Source: Candidatus Coatesiibacteriota bacterium (GTDB lineage: Bacteria > RBG-13-66-14 > B26-G2 > WVWN01). Taken from it: a stretch of DNA of 34,950 nucleotides. This document shows, piece by piece, positions 1 to 8,461 of this stretch (the stretch's first letter is position 1; the number at the start of each line of letters is the position of its first letter). The stretch is taken from assembly GCA_020356085.1 (NCBI GenBank), contig CP070633.1:2250909-2285858 (forward strand), in the 5' to 3' direction. Under the pieces are notes generated by a model. It was not told the DNA's origin. It was given only the letters and a program-made list of their open reading frames with translations, and ran no database searches. The translations under genes and the position numbers were made by a program.

Positions 1-123
1 TTTCAACCTTTCGAACGCCGCGTTTAACGAGACGAGGCTGTGGTCGATGTTGCGTAATTCCCGCAGGATGTCGAGATCGACGCTGATGTCGCGTTTGTTC
101 TCGTCGGCGTTTTCCGTAGGCAA
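1..123 (-). CDS. Small ORF of unknown function, truncated at the window edge
   Basis: The minus strand shows AAGGAGG about 8 nt before a TTG codon at 123, then 41 open codons to the window edge. The visible N-terminus begins MPTENADENKRDISVDLDIL and continues as a hydrophilic, probably helical or coiled-coil stretch with no signal peptide. It lies 45 nt downstream of the RNase G/E gene on the same strand and is probably the next gene of that operon. I do not recognise the family. The strong ribosome-binding site and uninterrupted frame support a real gene. The TTG start is inferred from the Shine-Dalgarno spacing. Confidence 0.55.
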   Translation of the reverse strand, partial: MPTENADENKRDISVDLDILRELRNIDHSLVSLNAAFERLK

Positions 124-168
124 AGCCGTTCCTCCTTATGGGGTTATGAGGTCGTCACGTAAAAAAGC

Positions 169-1701
169 CTATTGGTCGACGTATTTCCGTTCCGGGCGCT
201 GGGGATCGAGGATCTCGACGTCGTCCAGCGCCAAATCCTCCCTGGCTAGTACGGTCACTTCGGCTTCGTGTTCGAGTTCGAGGCGGTTGAGGCGCTCCGC
301 GTAAGATGTCTCCAGGAAATTTTTAACGCGGGGGTGCACGACGACCGTTATTTCCTCGCGGGGGCGCTCGCGGAGGCGCCGGGCGAGCTCCCGCTCGAGG
401 CGGGCGCCGAGTACGTCGAAGTCGAGGACGGTTCCCCGGCCGCGGCAATACGGGCACGTCCGGCTAAGCGAGGAGACCAGGCTGCCGCGCTGGCGCTGAC
501 GGGTCATTTCGACCATGCCGAGTTCCGAGAGCTCCAGAATCTTGGACCGAGCGCGGTCGCGGGCCATAAGCTCCCGCAGCGTCTCCAGCACCTGCTCCTT
601 ATTCGCCGGTATCGTCATGTCGATAAAGTCCAAGATGATGATGCCGCCGATGTTGCGTAGCCGAACCTGGCGGGCTATTTCCGCCGCCGCCTCCAAGTTC
701 GTCTTTAAAATGGTAGCTTCCTGATCCTCCCGGCCCAGGAACCGCCCGGTGTTAACGTCGATCGCGACTAACGCCTCCGCCTCGTCAATGACGATATACC
801 CGCCGCTCCGGAGCCAGATCCGCCGGCGGAACATCCGGTCGATCTCGGCCTCCAGCCCGTACGCGTCGAAAATAGGGAGGTCGTCCTCGTAGAGCCGGAC
901 GCGCGATACCAGCTCCGGCGCGTAGTTGCCCGCCAGCGTAGAAACCCGTTCGTAGGTCGCGAGAGAGTCGGAGATTAAAACGTCGACGTCGCCCGTAAAC
1001 TGGTCGCGGAGCACGCGCTCCAGAAGGTCTTTATCCTTATAGAGCAATGCGGGAGCCCGTTTGCGCTGGCTCTTAGCCTGGATCCGGTTCCAGGTGGCCA
1101 ATAAGTCTTCCATATCCCGGACGAGGAATTCGGGTTCCACGCCGCGGGCCGCCGTGCGGACGATAAACCCGTGGCCTTTCGGCTTGGCCTCTTCCACTAC
1201 TTGCCGCAGCCGCTCGCGCTCCTCCTCCTCTTCCAGGCGGGAGGAGAGGTTGACGCGGTCGACGAGAGGCGTCAGTACCAAGTACCGGCCCGGAATGGCG
1301 AGCGCCGTCGTTAGTTTGGAGCCCTTGTCGCGGATGGACTCCTTCGTAACTTGGACGACGACGCTTTGGCCCGGTTGGAGGATATCGGCGATCTGGCCCT
1401 GTGGGGAGGAGAAGTCGGCTTCCTGGGGCGCGCCGGATTCGGTCAGGAAATGCTCGTCGATGTCCTCGATGCCGGTAACGACGACGTCGGAGGCGTGGAG
1501 GAGGCCGCGCTTGTCGTGTCCGATGTCGACAAACGCCGAACCCAGGCCGGGGAGGACGTCCTCGACGCGGCCTTTGTAGATGTCGCCGGCGTAGTGTTCG
1601 GCGTCCTCGTGTTCGAGGTAGAGTTCCACAAGCCTGCCGTTTTCGACGACGGCGATTCGGACTTCGCCCAACGACGTGTCTACAATGATTTCTTTTTGCA
1701 T
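169..1701 (-). CDS. rng: Ribonuclease G/E
   Basis: This is a 510-residue endoribonuclease of the RNase E/G family, close in length to E. coli RNase G (489). Such enzymes cut single-stranded A/U-rich RNA in rRNA maturation and mRNA decay. The N-terminus reads MQKEIIVDTSLGEVRIAVVE and is followed by an S1-like segment with YKGRVEDVLPGLGSAFVDIG. The DNase I-like catalytic part carries the two metal-binding aspartate motifs, AIDVNTGRFLG and IILDFIDM. The dimer-bridging zinc motif CPYCRGRG follows. The frame is open a further 25 codons upstream, but family N-termini match the ATG at 1701. There is no long disordered C-terminal scaffold as in RNase E. It follows a TIGR03960-type radical SAM gene, a pairing seen in many bacteria. 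Confidence 0.93.
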   Translation of the reverse strand: MQKEIIVDTSLGEVRIAVVENGRLVELYLEHEDAEHYAGDIYKGRVEDVLPGLGSAFVDIGHDKRGLLHASDVVVTGIEDIDEHFLTESGAPQEADFSSPQGQIADILQPGQSVVVQVTKESIRDKGSKLTTALAIPGRYLVLTPLVDRVNLSSRLEEEEERERLRQVVEEAKPKGHGFIVRTAARGVEPEFLVRDMEDLLATWNRIQAKSQRKRAPALLYKDKDLLERVLRDQFTGDVDVLISDSLATYERVSTLAGNYAPELVSRVRLYEDDLPIFDAYGLEAEIDRMFRRRIWLRSGGYIVIDEAEALVAIDVNTGRFLGREDQEATILKTNLEAAAEIARQVRLRNIGGIIILDFIDMTIPANKEQVLETLRELMARDRARSKILELSELGMVEMTRQRQRGSLVSSLSRTCPYCRGRGTVLDFDVLGARLERELARRLRERPREEITVVVHPRVKNFLETSYAERLNRLELEHEAEVTVLAREDLALDDVEILDPQRPERKYVDQ

Positions 1702-1794
1702 CGCTTGTCTTCCGGAAAGTTCCGCGTGGTCGCCGACGCGTGCGATAATTATAGCAATATCGCGGCGGCGAGGCAAAGGAAAACCGCGCGCCCG

Positions 1795-4326
1795 CTAAGG
1801 TCCCGGCGGCGCCTCTCCCCGGTAGAGGCCGAGGCGCCGAACGTGCGCAGCCCGCGCCTCGGAGGCCGGTACGCCCGCCAACTCGCCGAGAAAATCGAAC
1901 AACGCTCCCCAAGCTTCTACCGGGAGTTCGAACGTGAGCTGGCCCTCCTCCGGTTCCCAGGAGGTGATCGTCATCGTCTTCGCGGTTTCGTCGCCCACGC
2001 GGATCGTCGCCGGCAGTTCCCGACCTGAGAGATAAGCGGTGACGTTCGCGGCTACCTCCGCCGTCTCCTTCTTGGCCGCGGCCGCCAGCGAGTTAAAAAC
2101 TGCGTCGTACCGGCCTCCCCGGACGGTCGTCTCCACCGCCGGCGCCGCCAGCGGCCGTTCCTCCGCGGCGGCGAATTCGAACGGCCCGGCGCGGTTTACT
2201 CGATTCAAGAAGTCTTGCGGCGCGAGCGGTTCGCATAAATAAGCTTCGCCGTATTCGGCAAGGCCCTCCACGCCGACGGGCAGAGCTGCCGCTAAGATTA
2301 CGCGCGGCTTCGGCGAGAACCCCCCGGACCACGCAAGCGGTATCTCCGCCCGGCAAAGCTGGGCCACGACGAGCCGACGGAGTTCCAGGTGCGACAGCCA
2401 CCGCCAACGGCCCGTTTTCGCGTACGTAAACTGGAGGCGCTGTCGCTTCGTCGTCAAAGGCGGTGGAGCCGCTTCCGCCGGCGGGGGGAAAGAGGCGGCC
2501 GGCGCCAGGGAGACGGTCCACTCGTCGTCGCACGCGCCGCAGCGGCGGCAGGACGCCGCGGCGCACGGCGGCGAAACGTCGCCGCGGAGCGCCGCCTCCC
2601 GTTCCGCGGCGAGGAATTCGTCCGTTACGCCGGCGTCGAGGTGGCCCCAGGGCAGCGGCCTCTCCGGGGGCAATTCCCGGCCGGCGTACGCCTCCATGTC
2701 CAGGCCGGCGACCTCGAATGCCTCGCGCCAGGCCGCCTCCTCGTACCGGTCGCGCCAGGCGTCGAAGGAGGCGCCGCGGCGGCGCGCCTCCGCGATCACC
2801 GGCCCGAGGCGGCGGTCGCCCCGCGCCAGGCAAGCCTCCAACACGCGCGAGCCGACTTCCCCCTCGACTTTGACGCGGCGGGGCGTAGCCTTTTTCGCGA
2901 GCGTCAGCCGGCGTCGCAGGACCTTCGGCGGCGCCAGGCCGGACCATTGAAACGGCGTGTGCGCCTGGGGGACGAACGGCGATATCGACGCCGAAAGGTT
3001 ACCCCACCGGCCCAGCCCCTCCCGCAACGCCCGCCGGCAGGCCGCGATAAGCTCGCCGATCGCCGAGGCGTCGTCGTCCGTCTCGGTAGGCAGGCCGACC
3101 ATGAAGTAGAGCTTAACGTTTTGGCAACCGGCGCGGCCTGCCGCCTCCACCGCCGCTACGACATCCGCGTTCGTAAACTCCTTGTTAATCACGCGCCGCA
3201 GGCGGTCCGTCCCCACCTCCGGCGCGAAAGTCTGCTGGCTCCGTTTCGGCCCGGCCAGGGCTTCCGAAACCGCGCCGCGGTACGACGAGATCCGCGCCGC
3301 CGGAAGCGAAAGTTTAACTTCCGGGCGGAGCCGCCGGCTCTGCGCAATTAACGGCTCGAGCGCGGAGTAGTCGCAGGCGTTGAGCGCCAGGAACGACATC
3401 TCGGTCGCGCCGGTCGCCCCCAGGCCGGCCTCCGCCTCCGCCCAACATAGTGCGGCGTCGCGTTCGCGCGCCGGCCGCGTTACCATGCCGGCCTGGCAGA
3501 AGCGGCACCCCCAGAGGCACCCCCGCATGACCTCCACGGCCAGGCGGTCGTGCGTCGGCGGGAGATTGGCGACCACGGCCGGCGGCCGGGGGAGGAGTTC
3601 GGCGGCCGTCAGGCGGCGCCGGGCCACGCGCGCCGGCGCGCCGGGCCGTGCCTCCATTCCCGCGAAGGAGGGACCTTCGTACTTCGGTTCGTACCAGGAG
3701 GGGAGGTAGATTCCCGGGAGAGAGCCGAGGCGGGCCAACGTCGCTTCCCGCGAGGCCCCCGCCGCGCGCGCCTCCCGTACGACCGCGGCGATCTCCACGA
3801 TTACCGCCTCCCCCTCCCCCAAGGCGACGGCGTCGAGGAACGCCGCCATCGGCTCCGGGTTGAACGTGGCCTGGGCGCCGGCCACCACGAGCGGGTCATC
3901 GGCGCCGCGATCGGAGGCGAGGAGGGGGACGCCGCCCAACTCCAACATCGTTAAGGCCGTGGAGAAGTTTAGGGGGGAAGGGAACGAGAAGCCGAGAACG
4001 TCCGCCTCGCGGAGGGGGAGTTCGCTCTCCAACGCGACGAGCGGTAGGTCTCGGCGTCTCAGCTCCTCCGCCATATCGGGCGCGGGCGCGAAACACCGCG
4101 CCGGCGCCACGCCGGGGGCCGCGCGCAACGCGGCGTAGAGATGGGAGAGGCCGGTGTAGCTCGTTCCGATCTCGTACACGTCGGGGAAGCAGAGAACGAA
4201 GCGGAGCTCGCCCGGGGCGGGGGGAGGCGCCGCGCCGGTCTCGCCGCCGACGTACCGGGCCGGTTTTTCGACTAGCGGTAATATGATTTCGTAACCGGGA
4301 TACATAGAAATGACGTTTTTTTCCAT
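1795..4326 (-). CDS. TIGR03960-type radical SAM protein fused to a DUF2344 domain
   Basis: This 843-residue protein joins two parts often encoded next to RNase G and ribosomal protein L21/L27 genes. Residues 1-250 form an N-terminal region of the B12-binding-like type (LPLVEKPARYVGGE near the start). The radical SAM core has C270-x3-C274-x2-C277 within MRGCLWGCRFCQAG and should bind a [4Fe-4S] cluster and SAM. A second cysteine group, CAAASCRRCGACDD, lies before the C-terminal DUF2344 domain (from about residue 630; LQFTYAKTGRWRWLSHLEL). The substrate is not known for this family; a role in RNA or ribosome modification is only an inference from neighbours. The ATG at 4326 overlaps a perfect TATAAT on the same strand, so translation might instead begin at Met8 (position 4305). 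It sits 93 nt upstream of rng. Confidence 0.88.
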   Translation of the reverse strand: MEKNVISMYPGYEIILPLVEKPARYVGGETGAAPPPAPGELRFVLCFPDVYEIGTSYTGLSHLYAALRAAPGVAPARCFAPAPDMAEELRRRDLPLVALESELPLREADVLGFSFPSPLNFSTALTMLELGGVPLLASDRGADDPLVVAGAQATFNPEPMAAFLDAVALGEGEAVIVEIAAVVREARAAGASREATLARLGSLPGIYLPSWYEPKYEGPSFAGMEARPGAPARVARRRLTAAELLPRPPAVVANLPPTHDRLAVEVMRGCLWGCRFCQAGMVTRPARERDAALCWAEAEAGLGATGATEMSFLALNACDYSALEPLIAQSRRLRPEVKLSLPAARISSYRGAVSEALAGPKRSQQTFAPEVGTDRLRRVINKEFTNADVVAAVEAAGRAGCQNVKLYFMVGLPTETDDDASAIGELIAACRRALREGLGRWGNLSASISPFVPQAHTPFQWSGLAPPKVLRRRLTLAKKATPRRVKVEGEVGSRVLEACLARGDRRLGPVIAEARRRGASFDAWRDRYEEAAWREAFEVAGLDMEAYAGRELPPERPLPWGHLDAGVTDEFLAAEREAALRGDVSPPCAAASCRRCGACDDEWTVSLAPAASFPPPAEAAPPPLTTKRQRLQFTYAKTGRWRWLSHLELRRLVVAQLCRAEIPLAWSGGFSPKPRVILAAALPVGVEGLAEYGEAYLCEPLAPQDFLNRVNRAGPFEFAAAEERPLAAPAVETTVRGGRYDAVFNSLAAAAKKETAEVAANVTAYLSGRELPATIRVGDETAKTMTITSWEPEEGQLTFELPVEAWGALFDFLGELAGVPASEARAAHVRRLGLYRGEAPPGP

Positions 4327-4353
4327 TATAGCATTGGATTCCGCGGAGGCCGC

Positions 4354-4382
4354 TTGAAATTAATAGGTTTTTAATATAAAAT
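4354..4382 (+). promoter_or_regulatory. Sigma70-like promoter of ppdK
   Basis: TTGAAA (4354-4359) and TAAAAT (4377-4382) are separated by 17 nt in an AT-rich gap that contrasts with the GC-rich surroundings. Start of transcription would be near 4389, giving a leader of about 47 nt before the ppdK ATG. Confidence 0.55.
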
Positions 4383-4435
4383 GAAAAGATTAATAACTAT
4401 CCGATGCGGGCCGCTTTAGGGGCCTGGAGGAATTT

Positions 4436-7150
4436 ATGGACACGAAGTACGTATACTTTTTCGGCGACGGCGCTACCGAAGGCACCGCCAAGATGCGGGA
4501 CCTGCTGGGGGGCAAGGGCGCCGGCCTGGCCGAAATGACGAACGTCGGCATCCCCGTCCCTCCCGGATTCACGATCACGACGGAGGCCTGCGTCTACTAT
4601 TATCAGAACGGCGATTTCCCGCCCGGGTTGGAGGAGGAGGTCGAAATCCATCTCGGCCGCGTCGAGCAGGCCTTGGAAAGGCGCTTTGGCGACGTCGACA
4701 CGCCGCTATTGTTATCGGTCCGCTCCGGCTCGCGGGTTTCGATGCCGGGGATGATGGATACGGTCCTCAACATCGGCCTCAACGACAAGACGGCCGCCGG
4801 GTTGGCGCGGGACATGGGCGACCCCCGGCCGGCCTACGATTCCTACCGGCGGTTCGTCCAGATGTACGGCGACGTCGTCCTGGGGTTGAAGCCGGAAACG
4901 GAGGACGACGTCGACCCGTTCGAGGAAATTATCGAACGGATGAAGAACGACCGGGGCGTCGCGCTCGACGTGGAACTTACGGCGGAGGACCTCCAGGCGT
5001 TGGTCAAACAGTTCAAGGCGGCGGTCAAGGAGCGGAAGGGGCGCGACTTCCCGGCCGAACCCCGGGAACAACTGTGGGGGGCCATCCGGTCCGTGTTCGC
5101 CTCTTGGGACAACCCGCGGGCTATAGCCTATCGCCAACTCAACAATATCCCCGACGAATGGGGAACCGCGGCTAACGTCCAATCAATGGTGTTCGGCAAC
5201 CTGGGCGACGACTCCGGCTCCGGCGTGGCGTTTACGCGTAACCCGGCCACCGGCGAGAAAGGCTTGTACGGGGAGTTCCTGGTCAACGCCCAGGGCGAGG
5301 ACGTCGTCGCCGGCATCCGGACGCCCTTACCGATTGCGGCGCTAGCGGAGGAGTGGCCCGACATTTACGGCGAGCTGGACGAGGCCGCCGTCAAGCTCGA
5401 GACGCACTTCCGCGACGTGCAGGACTTGGAGTTTACGGTCGAGCGCGGCCGCCTGTGGCTCTTGCAAACGCGCGCCGGTAAGCGTACGGCCCACGCCGCC
5501 CTCACGATCGCGATCGATATGGTGGAGGAGGGTCTGATGAACCGGGAGGAAGCCCTGCTTTCCATGGAGCCGGAGCAACTCAACCAGTTCCTCCGGCCCG
5601 TTTTCAATCCGGTTCAAAAGGAGGCGGCCGTCCGGGAGGGGAGGGTTATCGCGAAGGGGTTGAACGCGGGGCCGGGTGCGGCGGCCGGGAAGGTCGTCTT
5701 CAACGCCGCCGACGCGCTGGAGTTCGCGGAGCGCGGCGAGAAAGTCATCCTGGTGCGCGCGGAGACCTCGCCCGAGGACATCAAGGGTATGTCGGCCTCC
5801 CAAGGGATTTTAACCGAGCGGGGCGGCATGACCTCCCACGCGGCGCTCGTCGGCCGCCAGATGGGTAAGGTATGCGTCGTCGGCTGCAGCGACATCCACA
5901 TCGATTATAAGAAACGCCGGTTCGCGGCTCCCGGCGACGTCGTCGTCAAAGAGGGCGAGGAGATCTCCATCGACGGTACGACCGGCGAAGTCCTGTTGGG
6001 GGCGCTCGAAACTGAGCCCTCCGAGATCAAACGGGTCTTGCTGGACGAGACGCTCGCGCCGGAAGACTCGCCTCTCTACCGGAAATTCGCGGAGTTTATG
6101 TCCTGGGCCGACGAGAGGCGACGCCTCATGGTATGGACCAATGCCGACCAACCGGACCAAACGGCGGCGGCGGTGAAATTCGGCGCGCAGGGCATCGGCC
6201 TGTGCCGCACCGAACACATGTTCTTCGGCGGCGACCGCATTACCGCGATGCGGAAGATGATCCTGGCGCGCGACGAGGCCGGCCGGCGAGCGGCGTTGGA
6301 GGAGCTGCGGCCGATGCAGCAGGAGGACTTCGCCGGCATCTTCCGCGCGCTGGGAGGGCGGCCGGCGGTCATCCGGACGCTGGATCCCCCGCTCCACGAG
6401 TTCCTCCCCCACGAGCCCGCGCAGATCGAGAAACTGGCCGAGCAGATGGGCGTCCCGAAAAAGGAACTCGTCGCGAAGATCCGGACGCTCCGCGAGCAGA
6501 ACCCGATGTTGGGCCATCGCGGCTGCCGCCTCGGCATCGTCTATCCCGAAATAACGGAGATGCAAACCCGCGCCATCATCGGCGCCGCGGTCGACTGCCT
6601 CCGCGAGGGTCTGGAAGTCCGCCCCGAGATCATGATCCCCCTCGTGAGCCACGTCAACGAACTCTACAACCAGATCCTGGTCGTGCGGCGGGTCGCCGAA
6701 GAGATTATGGACGCGGAGGGCGTCACCATCCCCTACAAGGTGGGCACGATGATTGAGGTCCCGCGGTCCGCGCTAACCGCCGACGAGATCGCCCTCGTCG
6801 CCGACTTCTTCTCCTTCGGGACCAACGACCTGACGCAGACCACCTTCGGCTTCTCGCGCGACGACGCCCCCGTCTTCCTCCGCTATTACGTCGACCATAT
6901 GATCCTCAAGGACAACCCGTTCGAGACGGTAGACGTAAACGGCGTGGGATTGTTAATGGAGATCGCGGTGGAGAAGGGCCGCGTGGCCAACCCGCAGCTC
7001 GAGATCGGCATTTGCGGCGAGCACGGCGGCGATCCCGCAACCATCGCATACTGCCATCGCATCGGCCTCGACTACGTCTCCTGCTCGCCGTACCGCGTGC
7101 CGGTGGCGCGGCTGGCGGCGGCGCAGGCCGCGATTAAGGCCGCCGAGTAA
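4436..7150 (+). CDS. ppdK: Pyruvate, phosphate dikinase
   Basis: This 904-residue enzyme interconverts pyruvate + ATP + phosphate and PEP + AMP + pyrophosphate in the cytoplasm, serving gluconeogenesis or PPi-linked glycolysis. Its length fits the family (about 870-900). The N-terminal nucleotide-binding domain opens with a glycine-rich loop after LLGGKGAGLAEM. The central swivelling domain has the phosphohistidine signature ERGGMTSHAALVGR with His468. The C-terminal PEP/pyruvate barrel has the second PEP-utiliser signature SFGTNDLTQTTFGFSRDD and the catalytic cysteine in ICGEHGGDP (Cys860). GGAGG stands 6 nt before the ATG. It has its own promoter, is divergent from the radical SAM/rng operon, and is followed by a terminator, so it is probably monocistronic. 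Confidence 0.97.
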   Translation: MDTKYVYFFGDGATEGTAKMRDLLGGKGAGLAEMTNVGIPVPPGFTITTEACVYYYQNGDFPPGLEEEVEIHLGRVEQALERRFGDVDTPLLLSVRSGSRVSMPGMMDTVLNIGLNDKTAAGLARDMGDPRPAYDSYRRFVQMYGDVVLGLKPETEDDVDPFEEIIERMKNDRGVALDVELTAEDLQALVKQFKAAVKERKGRDFPAEPREQLWGAIRSVFASWDNPRAIAYRQLNNIPDEWGTAANVQSMVFGNLGDDSGSGVAFTRNPATGEKGLYGEFLVNAQGEDVVAGIRTPLPIAALAEEWPDIYGELDEAAVKLETHFRDVQDLEFTVERGRLWLLQTRAGKRTAHAALTIAIDMVEEGLMNREEALLSMEPEQLNQFLRPVFNPVQKEAAVREGRVIAKGLNAGPGAAAGKVVFNAADALEFAERGEKVILVRAETSPEDIKGMSASQGILTERGGMTSHAALVGRQMGKVCVVGCSDIHIDYKKRRFAAPGDVVVKEGEEISIDGTTGEVLLGALETEPSEIKRVLLDETLAPEDSPLYRKFAEFMSWADERRRLMVWTNADQPDQTAAAVKFGAQGIGLCRTEHMFFGGDRITAMRKMILARDEAGRRAALEELRPMQQEDFAGIFRALGGRPAVIRTLDPPLHEFLPHEPAQIEKLAEQMGVPKKELVAKIRTLREQNPMLGHRGCRLGIVYPEITEMQTRAIIGAAVDCLREGLEVRPEIMIPLVSHVNELYNQILVVRRVAEEIMDAEGVTIPYKVGTMIEVPRSALTADEIALVADFFSFGTNDLTQTTFGFSRDDAPVFLRYYVDHMILKDNPFETVDVNGVGLLMEIAVEKGRVANPQLEIGICGEHGGDPATIAYCHRIGLDYVSCSPYRVPVARLAAAQAAIKAAE

Positions 7151-7171
7151 GCACCCTCGCAGGAAGGTTCG

Positions 7172-7194
7172 GGCGCGCCGAAAAGCGCGCCTTT
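7172..7194 (+). terminator. Intrinsic terminator after ppdK
   Basis: GGCGCGC and GCGCGCC form a 7-bp all-GC stem with loop CGAAAA, followed by TTT and then A-rich sequence. It begins 21 nt after the ppdK stop codon. The short T-run makes it a moderate terminator. Confidence 0.6.
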
Positions 7195-7203
7195 AAAAAT
7201 CGT

Positions 7204-7232
7204 TTGTAATTGTAGTAGGACGCGCGTATATT
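7204..7232 (+). promoter_or_regulatory. Sigma70-like promoter of the TPR membrane-protein gene
   Basis: TTGTAA (7204-7209), a 17-nt spacer, then TATATT (7227-7232). Transcription would start near 7239, about 33 nt before the ATG. An A/T-rich alternative -10, TATAAA at 7254-7259, lacks a good -35. Confidence 0.45.
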
Positions 7233-7271
7233 TAACTCGGTTTAGGGGTATGATATAAAAAGAGGTACCTT

Positions 7272-8414
7272 ATGGAAAACCGAGTATATGTGATAATGCT
7301 TTTTATTTCGTTAGCGTTAACGCTAGCGTTTGGGGCTGGGGTTTTTGCGGCGGAGAAAGAGGTCCCGGCACCTACGCTCGAAGATAACAGCGATCCCGAC
7401 CGCGATATTAAAAACCTAGAACGCGAGGACGAGCGGCTTTGGGACGAGATAGCGGACGAGAGCCGCGATTTAGAAAAACGGCTAGACGGATTACACGCTA
7501 CAATAACCCATAATTTCACGGCCCTAAGTATAATTATAGCTATAATAACTATATTCTTAGTAGCGCTCACGACTTTTTTTGGTTTGAAACATGAGTTAGA
7601 CGTGAGGAAGTTGAGGGAAACTGTACGGGAAGAAATAAAGATATTTAAAGAAATTGAACTTGAAGCAAGACGTACGGTTAACGAAGCCAAGGATAACGCA
7701 AACCAGGCTAGAATATATAAAGACCAGGCGAAAAACGAATTAGCCGTAATTCGAAGAGAGAAGGAAGAAGAATTAGAAGCTGTGACAGAGGAGTTCCCCC
7801 CTATTTCGGAGGCGGAGCACAAAAAGGAATTAGTCGAAGAAATTTTAAAAAAATACCCGGATTTAAAAAGGAATGCTGGTTTCTTATACGACGCTGCGGT
7901 CAAAGGCGATGTTACCGACGAGAATACTTTATATAGTATATTCTCGAGCCTTTACTTCGGGGACGAGAAAAGCAAAGCTCTGGATATAATAAACATTTTA
8001 GTCCGGAGAAGACCTAACAACTCTTTATATCTTTCCGATAACGCGGTCGTCTTAGCAGAGTTCGGACGGTTTGACGAAGCAATAAAACACTACGACAGGG
8101 CTCTTGAACTTGAGCCGGATGACGGGACCACCTATGCTAATAAAAGTGTGGCGCTTACCAGTTTGGGGCGATACGAAGAAGCGATCGATGCTTGCGATAA
8201 AGCGATTAGCCTGAACGCCGATGACGCGCTCGCTTACTTCAACCGGGCTTGCGCGTACGCGCTTTTGGGTAAAAAGGACAAAATGCTTGCCGATTTAGGC
8301 AAAGCTATTGGCTTGGAAGAAGAGCGCCGTGAACATGCGAAAACCGACCCCGACTTCGACGCCTACCGTAACGACCCGGACTTCCGGCGTCTGCTGGGCG
8401 AGGACGGCGATTAA
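7272..8414 (+). CDS. TPR-repeat membrane protein with coiled coil
   Basis: This is a 380-residue protein of unknown function. Residues 1-27 look like a signal peptide or first membrane segment. Residues 84-104 form a clear transmembrane helix, followed by a charged coiled coil (about 110-180). Three TPR motifs lie at about 253-284, 287-318 and 321-352, for example [20 protein letters not shown]. The end ([19 protein letters not shown]) is typical of proteins closing with TPRs. The first 500 nt are strikingly AT-rich and use AAA, ATA and TTA codons that the neighbours avoid, which may point to recent acquisition. TPRs usually bind protein partners; the partner here is unknown. It stands between the ppdK terminator and the peptidyl-prolyl isomerase gene. 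Confidence 0.85.
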   Translation: MENRVYVIMLFISLALTLAFGAGVFAAEKEVPAPTLEDNSDPDRDIKNLEREDERLWDEIADESRDLEKRLDGLHATITHNFTALSIIIAIITIFLVALTTFFGLKHELDVRKLRETVREEIKIFKEIELEARRTVNEAKDNANQARIYKDQAKNELAVIRREKEEELEAVTEEFPPISEAEHKKELVEEILKKYPDLKRNAGFLYDAAVKGDVTDENTLYSIFSSLYFGDEKSKALDIINILVRRRPNNSLYLSDNAVVLAEFGRFDEAIKHYDRALELEPDDGTTYANKSVALTSLGRYEEAIDACDKAISLNADDALAYFNRACAYALLGKKDKMLADLGKAIGLEEERREHAKTDPDFDAYRNDPDFRRLLGEDGD

Positions 8415-8427
8415 AATATAAACATCC

Positions 8428-8446
8428 GGGCCGGAGGCGCCGGCCC
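8428..8446 (+). other. GC-rich stem-loop just before the isomerase ribosome-binding site
   Basis: GGGCCGG, loop AGGCG, CCGGCCC form a 7-bp stem three bases before the GGAGG of the next gene. There is no T-run, so it is not a classical terminator. It could limit read-through from the TPR gene or shape the leader. Only the inverted repeat itself is directly visible. Confidence 0.3.
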
Positions 8447-8461
8447 CGCGGAGGTTACAAG

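Noticed and set aside
1073-1912. Arg/Gly/Pro-rich open frame of 279 codons over RNase G/E
   Set aside because: Same-strand out-of-frame shadow of rng; low-complexity Arg-rich product typical of frame shadows in GC-rich DNA.
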